DNA of 64,000 bases from HK1 sp965204915 (GTDB lineage: Bacteria; Pseudomonadota; Gammaproteobacteria; HK1), in contig OZ242023.1 of the NCBI GenBank assembly GCA_965204915.1, forward strand, positions 2,728,001 to 2,792,000, given 5' to 3'. Shown here piece by piece: positions 44,700-53,707 of the stretch. Under the pieces are notes generated by a model that was given only the letters and a program-made list of their open reading frames with translations, did not search any database and was not told the DNA's origin. Every line of letters begins with the position of its first letter. The stretch's first letter is position 1. The position numbers were made by a program, and so were the translations under genes.

Positions 44700-45140
44700 T
44701 TGTCGATACTTACATCTTTCGGCGATTTCACAGGCGACTTGCCCTGAAATCAAGCACCTATTGCCCTGGACACTCATATTCGCCGAACCTTGAGCGCTGC
44801 GGACATGGCCTTGGGCTATAAGCAGTTGCAGCGTGTCGAGCAGGCATGGCGTCAGCTCGAAAGCGGCCTGCGCCTGCGCCCGGTGTACCATCGGGTGGCG
44901 CACCGCATCCACGCGCATATCGCGCTCTCGGTGATGGGGTTGTTGCTCGAACGCATGGCCGAGCGGGCGTGCGGGGACACGTGGCGCAACATTCGAGACG
45001 ATCTGAAGCAGATTCGACTGGTGCAATTGTCGGGGCCGAACGGGAGGCTGTGGCAGGTGACGGAGCCGCGCGAAGGTGCCCGTAAGCGGTTGAAGGCTCT
45101 ACGGATGAAGGCCCCACCGACTCTCCTGAAGCTGGCCTGA
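44700..45140 (+). pseudogene. C-terminal remnant of an IS1634/IS4-type transposase
   Basis: The frame ending at 45140 reads LSAADMALGYKQLQRVEQAW, RIHAHIALSVMGLLLERMAE, GDTWRNIRDDLKQIRLVQLS and GRLWQVTEPRE, the well-known C-terminal end of IS1634-family transposases. The catalytic front is missing and upstream there is only degraded sequence. No inverted-repeat end could be fixed. A fossil element. Confidence 0.82.
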
Positions 45141-45220
45141 GCGCCTGGTGACGTGGGGATGCGCGCGCATCTGCGCAAGGGATTGATCTACCTCGCGAAA
45201 TCCGAACCTTGTATCTATGA

Positions 45221-45390
45221 ACTCAAGTTTCGGGATTCGCTGACCGAAATGGATTCCCGCTTTCGCGGGAATGACGGCCAGACGGCCACGGCCAGCGTAA
45301 ATGTAACGTGTCTCGCTGAAATGACGTCATTCCCGCGAAAGCGGGAATCCATCGCCTGATTCAAGGTATTTTGAATCCCGAAACTTGAGT
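45221..45390. mobile_element. composite inverted-repeat element, copy A
   Basis: 170 bp. Ends CTCAAGTTTCGGGATTC and its complement GAATCCCGAAACTTGAG; inside each end a 20-bp palindrome ATTCCCGCTTTCGCGGGAAT in opposite orientation. Flanked by TATGAA on both sides, a likely 6-bp target duplication. The centre is slightly longer than in copies B and C. No coding capacity; MITE-like. Confidence 0.85.
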
Positions 45391-45700
45391 ATGAAGTGTC
45401 AAAGTCGGGTCCTGCGCTGTGTCCACTCCGCCGGCCATCCCTTCAAGGGTTCCTGCCGGCGGCTTCGGCAGCGCTTTGGGAGGGCCGGGCCATCATCGAA
45501 GCCGTCCGGTTCGATGCCGCGCACGGAGTCACCCGCAACGGCGCGGACGACCTCCACGCGATTCGCGGCGCTCATGTTGTCGTTCGCGAAGTCACCCCAA
45601 GCGGAAGCCTCCGGCACTACCCGCCTGCCTGCCTTGGGAGTAGTCTCCACCCTCGGCACTGCCACGACCGGCGCCGAATGAACCGAGGGAGGAGAGGAGG
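45391..45700. other. region upstream of coxM, no gene seen
   Basis: About 310 bp that presumably carry the cox promoter. No sigma-54 (-24/-12) or strong sigma-70 boxes stand out. GAGGGAGGAGAGGAGG just before 45701 is the coxM ribosome site. Confidence 0.4.
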
Positions 45701-46564
45701 ATGATTCCTGCTGCGTTCGACTACCACCGTCCGGCCGATCTCTCCGGGGCGGTGCGGCTGCTCGCCGAGCACGGGGACGAGGCCCTGGTGGTCGCCGGGG
45801 GCCACAGCCTGATCCCGATGATGAAGCTGCGCATGGCGCAGCCCGGACACCTGATCGACCTCCGCGCGATCGAATCCCTGCGGGGGGTGCGCGTCGAGGG
45901 CGGCACGGTCACCCTCGGCGCGATGACCACCCAGGCCGAAATCATCGCCTCCGGGCCGCTGGCCGATGCCTGCCCGATCCTGCGCGAGGCCGCGTTGCAG
46001 ATCGCCGATCCGCAGGTCCGCAACCTCGGCACCGTCGGGGGCAACGCCGCCAACGGCGATCCGGGCAACGACCTGCCGGCCGTCCTGATGGCGCTCGACG
46101 CGCGCTACGTGCTGGAAGGCGCCGGCGGGCGGCGCGAGGTCGCGGCGTGCGAGTACTACGAGGGCGCGTTCGCCACCGCCCGCGATGACGGGGAGATCCT
46201 CACCGCGATCCGTTTCGAGTCCCCGCCGGCCGGCCACGGCTGCGCCTACGAGAAGCAGAAACGCAAGGTCGGGGACTACGCCACCGCCGCCGCGGCGGTG
46301 ATCCTGGTCCGCTCGGGCGGGACCTGCACCCATGCTTCGATCGCGCTCACCAACGTCGCGGATCGGCCCCTGCTCGCAGCCGAGGCCGGGGCGGCGCTCA
46401 CCGGCACCGCGGCCGGCGAAGCGGACGTCGCCGCCGCCTGCGCCGCGGCGCAGGCCATCGCCGAGCCGGTGTCGGACGGGCGCGGGAGCGCCGCGTTCCG
46501 CACGCGGTTGACCGGGGTGATCGTGCGCCGCGCCATCGAGCGCGCGCTGGCCACCGCGGCCTGA
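45701..46564 (+). CDS. coxM: CO dehydrogenase medium (FAD) subunit CoxM
   Basis: 287 residues. FAD-binding motifs of the family: AGGHSLIPMMKLRM (residues ~32-45) and TVGGNAANGDPGNDLPAV (~110-127). CoxM passes electrons from the iron-sulfur subunit to the quinone pool. It leads the operon, 25 bp before coxS, in the coxM-S-L order of form I enzymes. Normal length and intact. Confidence 0.93.
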   Translation: MIPAAFDYHRPADLSGAVRLLAEHGDEALVVAGGHSLIPMMKLRMAQPGHLIDLRAIESLRGVRVEGGTVTLGAMTTQAEIIASGPLADACPILREAALQIADPQVRNLGTVGGNAANGDPGNDLPAVLMALDARYVLEGAGGRREVAACEYYEGAFATARDDGEILTAIRFESPPAGHGCAYEKQKRKVGDYATAAAAVILVRSGGTCTHASIALTNVADRPLLAAEAGAALTGTAAGEADVAAACAAAQAIAEPVSDGRGSAAFRTRLTGVIVRRAIERALATAA

Positions 46565-46589
46565 ACCGGACCTTGAAGGAGACATGGAC

Positions 46590-47075
46590 ATGAACGTCAA
46601 GCTGACGGTCAACGGCGGCGAGGTCGAGGTGCCTGCCGAGCCCCGGACCCTCCTCATCCACCTCCTGCGCGAGCACCTCGACCTGACCGGCCCGCACATC
46701 GGCTGCGACACCGGGCACTGCGGCGCCTGCACGGTGGACCTCGACGGGCGCTCGGTGAAGTCCTGCATGGTCTTCGCCGCGCAAGTAGACGGCGCGGAGG
46801 TCACCACCATCGAGGGCGTCGCCGGCGCCGACGGCGCCCTGCACCCGTTGCAGGAGGCGTTCCGCGAGCACCACGGGCTGCAATGCGGCTACTGCACGCC
46901 GGGGATGATCGTCCGCGCGTGGCGGCTGCTCCAGGAGAACCCGGACCCGGACGAGGAAGCGATCCGCTTCGGGATCGCGGGGAACCTGTGCCGCTGCACC
47001 GGGTACCAGAACATCGTGAAGGCGATTCGCGCCGCCGCGGACGAGATGAACGCGGCGAGGGAGACGGAACAATGA
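46590..47075 (+). CDS. coxS: CO dehydrogenase small (2Fe-2S) subunit CoxS
   Basis: 161 residues from ATG 46590 (eight bases after AGGAG; ATG 46584 is too close to it). Ferredoxin-type cluster ligands GCDTGHCGACTV ... SC, and the second cluster GYCTPGM ... NLCRCTGYQNI. It relays electrons from molybdenum to FAD. Its stop overlaps the coxL start (ATGA). Confidence 0.94.
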   Translation: MNVKLTVNGGEVEVPAEPRTLLIHLLREHLDLTGPHIGCDTGHCGACTVDLDGRSVKSCMVFAAQVDGAEVTTIEGVAGADGALHPLQEAFREHHGLQCGYCTPGMIVRAWRLLQENPDPDEEAIRFGIAGNLCRCTGYQNIVKAIRAAADEMNAARETEQ

Positions 47076-49495
47076 GCGAACAGGCTGCCGCCACCACCGA
47101 AGAGCGCATCGAGAAGCTCCAGGGTCTCGGCTGCGCGCGCAAGCGCGTCGAGGACGCCCGCTTCACCCAGGGCAAGGGCAACTACGTGGACGACGTCAAG
47201 CTGCCGGGGATGGTGTTCGGCGACTTCGTCCGCTCCCCCTACGGGCACGCCCGGATCACCGGCATCGACAAGGACGCGGCGCTGGCGGCGCCCGGGGTGC
47301 TCGCGGTGCTGACCGCCGAGGACCTGAAGCCCCTGAACCTGCACTACATGCCGACGCTGGCCGGCGACGTGCAGGCGGTGCTGGCCGACGGGAAGGTGCT
47401 GTTCCAGGGCCAGGAAGTGGCCTTCGTGGTGGCCGAGGACCGCTACGCCGCCGCCGACGGAGTGGAGCTGGTGGAGGTCGGGTACGAGGCGCTGCCGGCC
47501 CTCACCGACGCCAACCGGGCGATGGACGAGGGGGCGCCGGTGCTGCGCGAGGACGTCGCGGACAAGACCGAGGGCGCCCACGGCCCGCGCCGCCACCCCA
47601 ACCACATCTTCACCTGGGAGGCCGGCGACCGCGCCGCGACCGAGCAGGCCCTTGCGGACGCGGAGGTGGTGGCCGAAGAGCGGATCGTCTACCAGCGGGT
47701 GCATCCCTGCCCGCTGGAGACCTGCGGCTGCGTGGCTTCGATGGACAAGGTCAACGGCAAGCTCACGCTGTGGGGCACCTTCCAGGCGCCGCACGCGGTG
47801 CGCACCGTGGCTTCCCTCATCACCCACATCCCGGAGCACAACATCCGCATCGTCTCCCCGGACATCGGCGGGGGCTTCGGCAACAAGGTCGGCGTCTACC
47901 CCGGCTACCTCTGCGCGGCCGTGGCCTCCATCGTGCTGGGCCGGCCGGTGAAGTGGATCGAGGACCGCATGGAGAACCTCTCCGCCACCGCGTTCGCCCG
48001 CGACTACCACATGACCGGGAAGATCGCGGCGACCCGCGACGGCCGGATCACCGGCCTGTGGTGCCACGTGCTGGCCGACCACGGCGCGTTCGACGCCTGC
48101 GCCGATCCCACCAAATTCCCGGCCGGATTCTTCAACATCTGCACCGGCTCCTACGACGTCCCCACCGCCTGGGTGGAGGTGGACGGCGTCTACACCAACA
48201 AGGCCCCGGGCGGCGTCGCCTACCGCTGCTCCTTCCGGGTCACGGAGGCGTCGTACTTCATCGAGCGCATGGTGGACGTGCTCGCGCGCAAGCTCGACAT
48301 GGACCCGGCCGAGCTGCGAAGGCGCAACTTCATCGCCAAGGAGCAGTTCCCCTACACCTCGGCGCTCGGCTGGGAGTACGACTCGGGCGACTACCACGCG
48401 GCGCTGGACAAGGCGCTGGCGGCGGTGGACTACCCGGGGCTGCGGGCCGAGCAGAAGGCCGCCCGCGAGGCGTTCGCGCGCGGCGAGACCCGCACCCTGA
48501 TGGGGATCGGGGTGGCGTTCTTCACCGAGATCGTCGGCGCGGGGCCGGTCAAGAACTGCGACATCCTCGGCCTCGGCATGTTCGACTCCTGCGAGATCCG
48601 CATCCACCCCACCGGCTCGGCCATCGCGCGCCTCGGCACCATCAGCCAGGGGCAGGGCCACGCCACCACCTTCGCGCAGATCCTCGCCTCCGAGATCGGC
48701 ATCCCCGCCGACCGGATCACCGTCGAGGAAGGCGACACCGACACCGCTCCCTACGGCCTCGGCACCTACGGTTCCCGCTCGACCCCGGTGGCCGGCGCCG
48801 CCACCGCGATGGCCGGGCGCAAGATCCGGGCCAAGGCGCAGATGATCGCCGCCTACCTGCTCGAGGTGCACGAGGACGACCTCGAATGGGACGCGGACCG
48901 CTTCCAGGTCAAGGGCAACCCCGAGCGGGTGAAGACCATGGCCGAGATCGCGTTCGCTGCCTACAACCAGGCGATTCCGGGCCTCGAGCCGGGCCTCGAA
49001 GCGGTGAGCTACTACGATCCGCCCAACATGACCTACCCCTTCGGGGCCTACGTCTGCGTGGTGGACGTGGACGTGGACACCGGGGTGACGGAGGTGCGGC
49101 GCTTCTACGCCCTCGACGACTGCGGCACCCGCATCAACCCGATGATCATCGAAGGGCAGGTGCACGGCGGCCTGACCGAGGCGCTGGCCATCGCGATGGG
49201 CCAGGAGATCGCCTACGACGAGACGGGCAACGTCTCCGGGGCGAGCCTGCTGGACTTCTACCTGCCCACCGCGGTCGAGACCCCGGCCTGGGAGACCGAC
49301 TTCACCACGACCCCTTCGCCGCACCACCCGATCGGCGCGAAGGGGGTGGGCGAGAGCCCAAACGTGGGCGGCGTGTCGGCGTTCTCCAACGCGGTGAACG
49401 ACGCCTTCGCGCATCTGGGCCTCACCCACGCGCAGATGCCGCACGACCACTGGCGGGTGTGGGAGACGGCCGAGCGGCTGGGGTTGCATGGATGA
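47072..49495 (+). CDS. coxL: form I aerobic CO dehydrogenase large subunit CoxL
   Basis: 807 residues, matching the usual ~809 of form I CoxL. The active-site loop reads GGVAYRCSFRVTEA: AYRCSFR is the form I signature (AYxCSFR), with the cysteine that holds the Mo-Cu site, unlike AYxGAGR of form II. Molybdopterin-binding stretches include GGGFGNKVGVYPG, RDYHMTGKI, LGTISQGQGHATTFAQ and the C-terminal AKGVGESPNVGG with the catalytic Glu. It oxidises CO to CO2. Coupled to coxS by a 4-base overlap. The gene appears fully intact. Confidence 0.96.
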   Translation: MSEQAAATTEERIEKLQGLGCARKRVEDARFTQGKGNYVDDVKLPGMVFGDFVRSPYGHARITGIDKDAALAAPGVLAVLTAEDLKPLNLHYMPTLAGDVQAVLADGKVLFQGQEVAFVVAEDRYAAADGVELVEVGYEALPALTDANRAMDEGAPVLREDVADKTEGAHGPRRHPNHIFTWEAGDRAATEQALADAEVVAEERIVYQRVHPCPLETCGCVASMDKVNGKLTLWGTFQAPHAVRTVASLITHIPEHNIRIVSPDIGGGFGNKVGVYPGYLCAAVASIVLGRPVKWIEDRMENLSATAFARDYHMTGKIAATRDGRITGLWCHVLADHGAFDACADPTKFPAGFFNICTGSYDVPTAWVEVDGVYTNKAPGGVAYRCSFRVTEASYFIERMVDVLARKLDMDPAELRRRNFIAKEQFPYTSALGWEYDSGDYHAALDKALAAVDYPGLRAEQKAAREAFARGETRTLMGIGVAFFTEIVGAGPVKNCDILGLGMFDSCEIRIHPTGSAIARLGTISQGQGHATTFAQILASEIGIPADRITVEEGDTDTAPYGLGTYGSRSTPVAGAATAMAGRKIRAKAQMIAAYLLEVHEDDLEWDADRFQVKGNPERVKTMAEIAFAAYNQAIPGLEPGLEAVSYYDPPNMTYPFGAYVCVVDVDVDTGVTEVRRFYALDDCGTRINPMIIEGQVHGGLTEALAIAMGQEIAYDETGNVSGASLLDFYLPTAVETPAWETDFTTTPSPHHPIGAKGVGESPNVGGVSAFSNAVNDAFAHLGLTHAQMPHDHWRVWETAERLGLHG

Positions 49496-49595
49496 GCGGG
49501 TTCGCAGAAGAGGGCTTGGCCGCGCGGCATGGCGCGGGTCCTCGCGAGCAGGCCCGTCGTTGAACCTGATCGGATCGCTGACCTATGATGGAATC

Positions 49596-49835
49596 ATGAT
49601 CAGAGTCGATATGGCTGACGCCAAGACCCACCTTTCGCGCTACCTCGACAGCGTCGAGAAGGGAGAGATGGTGGTCATCTGCCGGGACAACGTGCCGATC
49701 GCGGAGATCCGCCCGGTGTCCAGGCCGCTCACGGAGCCGCGCCCGATCGGTATCGATCGTGGGATGGCCATCCCGGCCGCCTTCTTCGAGCCGCTTCCCG
49801 ATGACCTGCTCGATGCATTCGAAGGCGCCCGCTGA
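49596..49835 (+). CDS. Phd/YefM-type antitoxin inside the cox cluster
   Basis: 79 residues from ATG 49596: MIRVDMADAKTHLSRYLDSV then EKGEMVVICRDNVPIAEIRPV is the standard Phd/YefM DNA-binding fold, and the tail AFFEPLPDDLLDAFEGA binds a PIN or Doc toxin. It sits 100 bp after coxL. The following toxin gene is cut short, so this is probably an orphan antitoxin. Confidence 0.85.
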   Translation: MIRVDMADAKTHLSRYLDSVEKGEMVVICRDNVPIAEIRPVSRPLTEPRPIGIDRGMAIPAAFFEPLPDDLLDAFEGAR

Positions 49836-49840
49836 CCAAC

Positions 49841-49942
49841 GTGAGGCTGCTGCTCGATACCTGTACGTTCCTCTGGTTGGCAGCCGACGATCCGAGACTG
49901 ACGCCGGCCGCGCGGACAAGCTGTCGCTTGCCCCGGCCATGA
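49841..49942 (+). pseudogene. truncated PIN-domain toxin
   Basis: GTG 49841 starts VRLLLDTCTFLWLAADDPRL then TPAAR, the opening of a VapC-like PIN toxin with the first catalytic Asp. The homology ends after about 25 residues and the frame stops inside the coxD start codon. The rest of the toxin is missing. Confidence 0.72.
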
Positions 49943-50829
49943 ACGCGACGCGCAATCCCCCCGGCGAGCTCGGGGCACGACTCGCCGAGGCCCGTTACGT
50001 CGCTGGCGAGACCCTCGTGACGGCGCTCTCGCTCGCCCTCGATCTCGGGCGCCCGCTGCTCATCGAGGGCGAGGCCGGCGTGGGCAAGACCGAGGTCGCC
50101 AAGGCCCTGGCCGCCGCCCTCGACACCCGGCTCATCCGCTTGCAGTGCTACGAGGGGCTGGACGCGACCACCGCCATCTACGAGTGGAACTACCAGCGCC
50201 AGTTGCTGGCCATCAAGGCCAGCGAGCGCGAGAACGTGAGCGCGGCGCAAGCCGAGGCGCACGTCTTCTCCGAACGCTACCTGCTGCGCCGCCCGCTGCT
50301 CGAAGCGATCGGCGAGCCGCGCCCGTGCGTGCTGCTGATCGACGAGATCGACCGCGCCGACGAGGAGTTCGAAGCCTACCTGCTGGAAGTGCTCTCGGAC
50401 TTCCAGGTCACCGTGCCCGAGATCGGGACCATCACCGCCACCTCCATCCCGCACGTCATCCTGACCTCCAACGGCACGCGCGAGCTGTCCGATGCGTTGC
50501 GCCGGCGCTGCCTGTACTGCTACGTGGAGTTCCCGTCGTTGGAGCGCGAGCTGGCGATCCTGCGCCGACGCCTGCCCGGGATCGAGCCGGCGCTCGCCGC
50601 GCAGATCGCGCGCTTCGTGCGGGCCTTGCGCGAGGAGGATCTGGAGAAGCGCCCGGGGGTGGCCGAGACCCTCGACTGGGCCGGCGCACTCCTGGGCCTC
50701 GGCATCGAAACGCTCCAGCCGGATTCGAAGCGCCTGCACGCGACCCTCATCTGCCTGCTCAAGACCGAGGCGGATCTCAAGTCCGTGACCCCCGAGGTGC
50801 TTGGCCGCCTGGTCGGGCGCGCGGCGTGA
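49939..50829 (+). CDS. coxD: MoxR-type AAA+ ATPase CoxD
   Basis: 296 residues. Walker A EGEAGVGKTEVAK, Walker B CVLLIDEIDRADEEFEAYLLEVLSDF and sensor LTSNGTRELSDALRRRC define a MoxR-family chaperone ATPase. In Oligotropha, CoxD and CoxE work together to insert sulfur and copper into the CoxL active site. It is separated from coxL by the phd/PIN fragment and followed by coxE. Confidence 0.9.
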   Translation: MNATRNPPGELGARLAEARYVAGETLVTALSLALDLGRPLLIEGEAGVGKTEVAKALAAALDTRLIRLQCYEGLDATTAIYEWNYQRQLLAIKASERENVSAAQAEAHVFSERYLLRRPLLEAIGEPRPCVLLIDEIDRADEEFEAYLLEVLSDFQVTVPEIGTITATSIPHVILTSNGTRELSDALRRRCLYCYVEFPSLERELAILRRRLPGIEPALAAQIARFVRALREEDLEKRPGVAETLDWAGALLGLGIETLQPDSKRLHATLICLLKTEADLKSVTPEVLGRLVGRAA

Positions 50830-51091
50830 GCATGGCGGGCGTGAGCGCAACGCCGAGTGTCCTTCCGGATTCCGTGATGCTCGATGCACTCGGACTTCCG
50901 GCCCGGATCCGCGGTAGCGGATCCGGCGGCAAGGGTGTGGTGGGCGTGAGGAAGTCCGACGCCCTTCCCGACGAGGATGTTCCGGCATCCGGCCGGAGGT
51001 GTGGCGGGTGTACGGCGGACGCAAGCGTGGCCGGCGCCCTTCTCGATTCCGTGGCGTCCGACGTATTCGGGCATCCGGCCGGAGGCGCGGC
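50830..51091. repeat. repetitive spacer between coxD and coxE
   Basis: Contains GGCATCCGGCCGGAGG twice (near 50989 and 51071) with related flanks, and repeated ATTCCGTG motifs. No gene. The second unit supplies the GGAGG ribosome site of coxE. Confidence 0.6.
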
Positions 51092-52297
51092 GTGAACACG
51101 GCAGGCGTTGCGACTTCCGGTATGCCGCTGACGGCGCGGGTCTCCGGATTCATCGCCCACCTGCGACTCAACGGGATCGAGGCCGGGCCGGCGGAGACTG
51201 CCGCGGCGTTGCGGGTGCTCGCCCGCGGCCCGGCTCCGACCCTCGGCGAGGCCCGCCGCCGGCTGAAGATCCTGCTCACCGGGCGCCGCGGCGAATGGGA
51301 GCGCTTCGACGACCTGTTCGAAGCCTGGTGGCTCGCCCGGGGACGGGTGTGTACGCGCCCGGCATCCGCCGCACGGGTTCCCATCGGAACGCCCTCGCGG
51401 GCCACGTCGAACCTGTGGGGCGAGCGCGCGGGCGAGGCCGCCGCGAACCGATCGCTTCACTCGGGGGCCGTCGGCGACGGCGCCGACGATGGAGAGGGTG
51501 AGGCGGGCAAGAACGCACGGGCTTTCCGCACCGCCTCCGCACGGTGCCGGATCGGGCGTACGGACCTGCGCCACGTGGTCGATCCGGAAGAAATGAAGCG
51601 CGCCGCGGAGATCGCCCGGCGCCTGGCCCGCGCGTTGCGCTACCGGCTTTCACGCCGCTACCGCGCCGCCTCGCGGGGCACACGGATCGATCTCCGCCGC
51701 ACCATCCGGCGCAGTCTCGGCCACGGCGGCGAGCCGCTCACCCTGGTGCGCCGCCGGCGCCCGGAACGCCCCGTGCGCATCGTGCTGATGCTCGACGTCT
51801 CGGGCTCGATGCAGCCCTACGCGCGCTGCCTCTTGCAGTTCGTGCACGGGCTCGTGGAGTCCTGGGACCGGGCCGACGCCTACCTGTTCCATACCCGGCT
51901 GGTGCGCATCACCGACGTCCTGCGCGAGAAGGACGCCCTGCTGGCGATGAGCCGCCTCTCGCTGATGGCCGAGGGGTTCGGGGGCGGCACCCGGATGAGC
52001 CGCTGCCTGGGCGCGTTCAACGATCGCTACGCCAAGCGCGCCCTCGACTCGCGCAGCGTGTTCGTGATGATCAGCGACGGCTACGACACCGGCGAGCCGG
52101 ACGCCTGCGTCGAGCAGATGATCCGGCTCCGGCGGCGGGCGCGGCGCGTGGTATGGCTGAACCCGATGCTCGGCTGGGCGCGTTACGAGCCGTTGACACG
52201 TACCATGCGCGCGGTGCTCGCGTACGTCGACCACTTCGCACCGGCGCACAGCCTCGATGCCCTGGCGGCGCTGGAAGGCGAGCTGGGAATGCTGTGA
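51092..52297 (+). CDS. coxE: VWA-domain protein CoxE
   Basis: 401 residues from GTG 51092 (GGAGG seven bases upstream; ATG 51122 is an alternative). The C-terminal half is a von Willebrand A domain with the MIDAS motif LDVSGSM and later VFVMISDGYDTGEPD. The N-terminal helical part precedes a low-complexity Ala/Arg/Gly stretch (about residues 83-150) not expected in the family. CoxE partners the CoxD ATPase in maturing CO dehydrogenase. coxF and coxG, usually next, are missing. Confidence 0.88.
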   Translation: MNTAGVATSGMPLTARVSGFIAHLRLNGIEAGPAETAAALRVLARGPAPTLGEARRRLKILLTGRRGEWERFDDLFEAWWLARGRVCTRPASAARVPIGTPSRATSNLWGERAGEAAANRSLHSGAVGDGADDGEGEAGKNARAFRTASARCRIGRTDLRHVVDPEEMKRAAEIARRLARALRYRLSRRYRAASRGTRIDLRRTIRRSLGHGGEPLTLVRRRRPERPVRIVLMLDVSGSMQPYARCLLQFVHGLVESWDRADAYLFHTRLVRITDVLREKDALLAMSRLSLMAEGFGGGTRMSRCLGAFNDRYAKRALDSRSVFVMISDGYDTGEPDACVEQMIRLRRRARRVVWLNPMLGWARYEPLTRTMRAVLAYVDHFAPAHSLDALAALEGELGML

Positions 52298-52417
52298 GCG
52301 CGCCATGCTCTTCGCGTGGCCGCGGAGACGGCATCTCGATCAATCCATCGGGGACCGTCGCGACGCTTGGCGCTGCGTCCGGTCCGGCCGCTGCGGGTAT
52401 GCCGGGCGCATTCTCGA

Positions 52418-52572
52418 ACTCAAGCTTCGGGATTCAAAATGCCTGAATCAGGCGATGGATTCCCGCTTTCGCGGGAATGACGGCCAGCCTGAAAGCAACG
52501 CGTCTCGCTGAAATGACGTCATTCCCGCGAAAGCGGGAATCCATTTCGGTCAGCGAATCCCGAAACTTGAGT
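52418..52572. mobile_element. composite inverted-repeat element, copy B
   Basis: 155 bp with the same ends and two 20-bp palindromes as copies A and C, flanked by TCTCGAA on both sides (7 bp). Its outer arms are exchanged relative to A and C while the centre keeps its orientation. It ends 27 bp before the next gene start. Confidence 0.85.
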
Positions 52573-52599
52573 CTCGAAGACCGACAGGGAGACCAGCCG

Positions 52600-53565
52600 G
52601 TGAACCTGCCCGAACCATCCTCCGTGCATTGCATCGGCGTCATCGGCGCCGGCACCATCGGGGCATCGTGGGCCGCGTACTTTCTCGCGCGCGGGATGGA
52701 CGTGCAGGCGTGGGACCCGGCGCCCGATGCGGAGGGATCGCTTCGAGCGTTCGTCGCCGGCGCCTGGCCGGCGCTCGACGGGCTCGGCGCGGTCGTGGAC
52801 GGCGCGAGTCCCGATCGCCTGAGCTTCCACCCCGATCCCGCCGCGGCCGTCGCCGGCGTCGGGTTCGTGCAGGAAAGCGCCCCGGAGAAGCTCGACCTGA
52901 AACGGGCGCTGTACGCGGAGATCGGCGCCGCCCTGCCGGACGACGTGGTCATGGCCAGCTCGACGTCGGGCCTGCTCATGTCGGAGCTCCAGCGGGGGTT
53001 CCCGAACGCGGCGCGCTTCGTGGTGGGGCATCCGTTCAATCCGCCGCACCTCGTTCCGCTCGTCGAAGTGGTGGGCGGGGCGGACACCGATGCGAGCGTC
53101 GTCGATTGGGCCATCGGCTTCTACGACGCGCACGGGAAGAAGGCGATCCGCCTCAACCACGAAGCGCCCGGGCACCTCGTGAACCGCTTGCAGGTCGCGC
53201 TGTGGCGCGAGGCGATGGACGCGGTGCTCACCGGGCTCGCGAGCGTCGAGGACGTCGACGCCGCCCTCAAATACGGCCCCGGCCTGCGCCTCGCGGTGAT
53301 GGGACCGTTCGAGCTCTGCCACCTCGCGGGCGGGCCGGAGGGGTTCTCCAACTTCCTCGACCACTTCGGCGACGCGCTCCAGCACTGGATGGACGACATG
53401 CGGCCGGTCGAGCTCACGCCGGAGGTGCGCGGGAGGCTGAAGGCGGCCGTCGCCGGGGCGCTCGACGGGCGCGAATTCGCCTCCATCGCGAGCGAGCGCG
53501 ATACCCTGCTGCTGCCGGTGTTGAACACCCTCGCGCGCCTGCGGCGCGAGCACGGGTTCGGCTGA
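52600..53565 (+). CDS. 3-hydroxyacyl-CoA-dehydrogenase-like enzyme, carnitine dehydrogenase type
   Basis: 321 residues from GTG 52600 behind CAGGGAGA. The NAD-binding Rossmann motif is GVIGAGTIGASWAAYF, then AWDPAP. The stretches FVQESAPEKLDLKRALYAEI, ASSTSGLLMSELQ and VVGHPFNPPHLVPLVEVVGG match L-carnitine dehydrogenases and related 3-hydroxyacid dehydrogenases; length is right. It would oxidise a 3-hydroxy substrate with NAD+. A downstream SDR gene may act with it. Element B lies immediately upstream, so its promoter may be inside the repeat. Confidence 0.85.
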   Translation: MNLPEPSSVHCIGVIGAGTIGASWAAYFLARGMDVQAWDPAPDAEGSLRAFVAGAWPALDGLGAVVDGASPDRLSFHPDPAAAVAGVGFVQESAPEKLDLKRALYAEIGAALPDDVVMASSTSGLLMSELQRGFPNAARFVVGHPFNPPHLVPLVEVVGGADTDASVVDWAIGFYDAHGKKAIRLNHEAPGHLVNRLQVALWREAMDAVLTGLASVEDVDAALKYGPGLRLAVMGPFELCHLAGGPEGFSNFLDHFGDALQHWMDDMRPVELTPEVRGRLKAAVAGALDGREFASIASERDTLLLPVLNTLARLRREHGFG

Positions 53566-53707
53566 GGCCGGGGGAGCGCCTGTTCCCGTTCATCGGCGAG
53601 AGCGATGGAGCGGTGAGCCCGATCACCGTCATCGGTAGCCTGATCCCGATGAACGTCTCCCGGGCAAGGGTCCGGATCGTGGAGTTGCGTGGCGAGAGGA
53701 TACGGAA

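Noticed and set aside
45221..45390. CRISPR array suggested by repeated palindromes
   Set aside because: Only two palindromes per element, in opposite orientation, with no regular spacers and no cas genes.
46889..49489. An 866-codon open frame antisense to coxL
   Set aside because: The plus strand encodes a textbook CoxL; the antisense frame is His/Val/Gly-rich with no family features.
47072..49495. Form II CoxL or xanthine dehydrogenase
   Set aside because: The active-site loop is AYRCSFR, not AYxGAGR, and the gene order is coxMSLDE.
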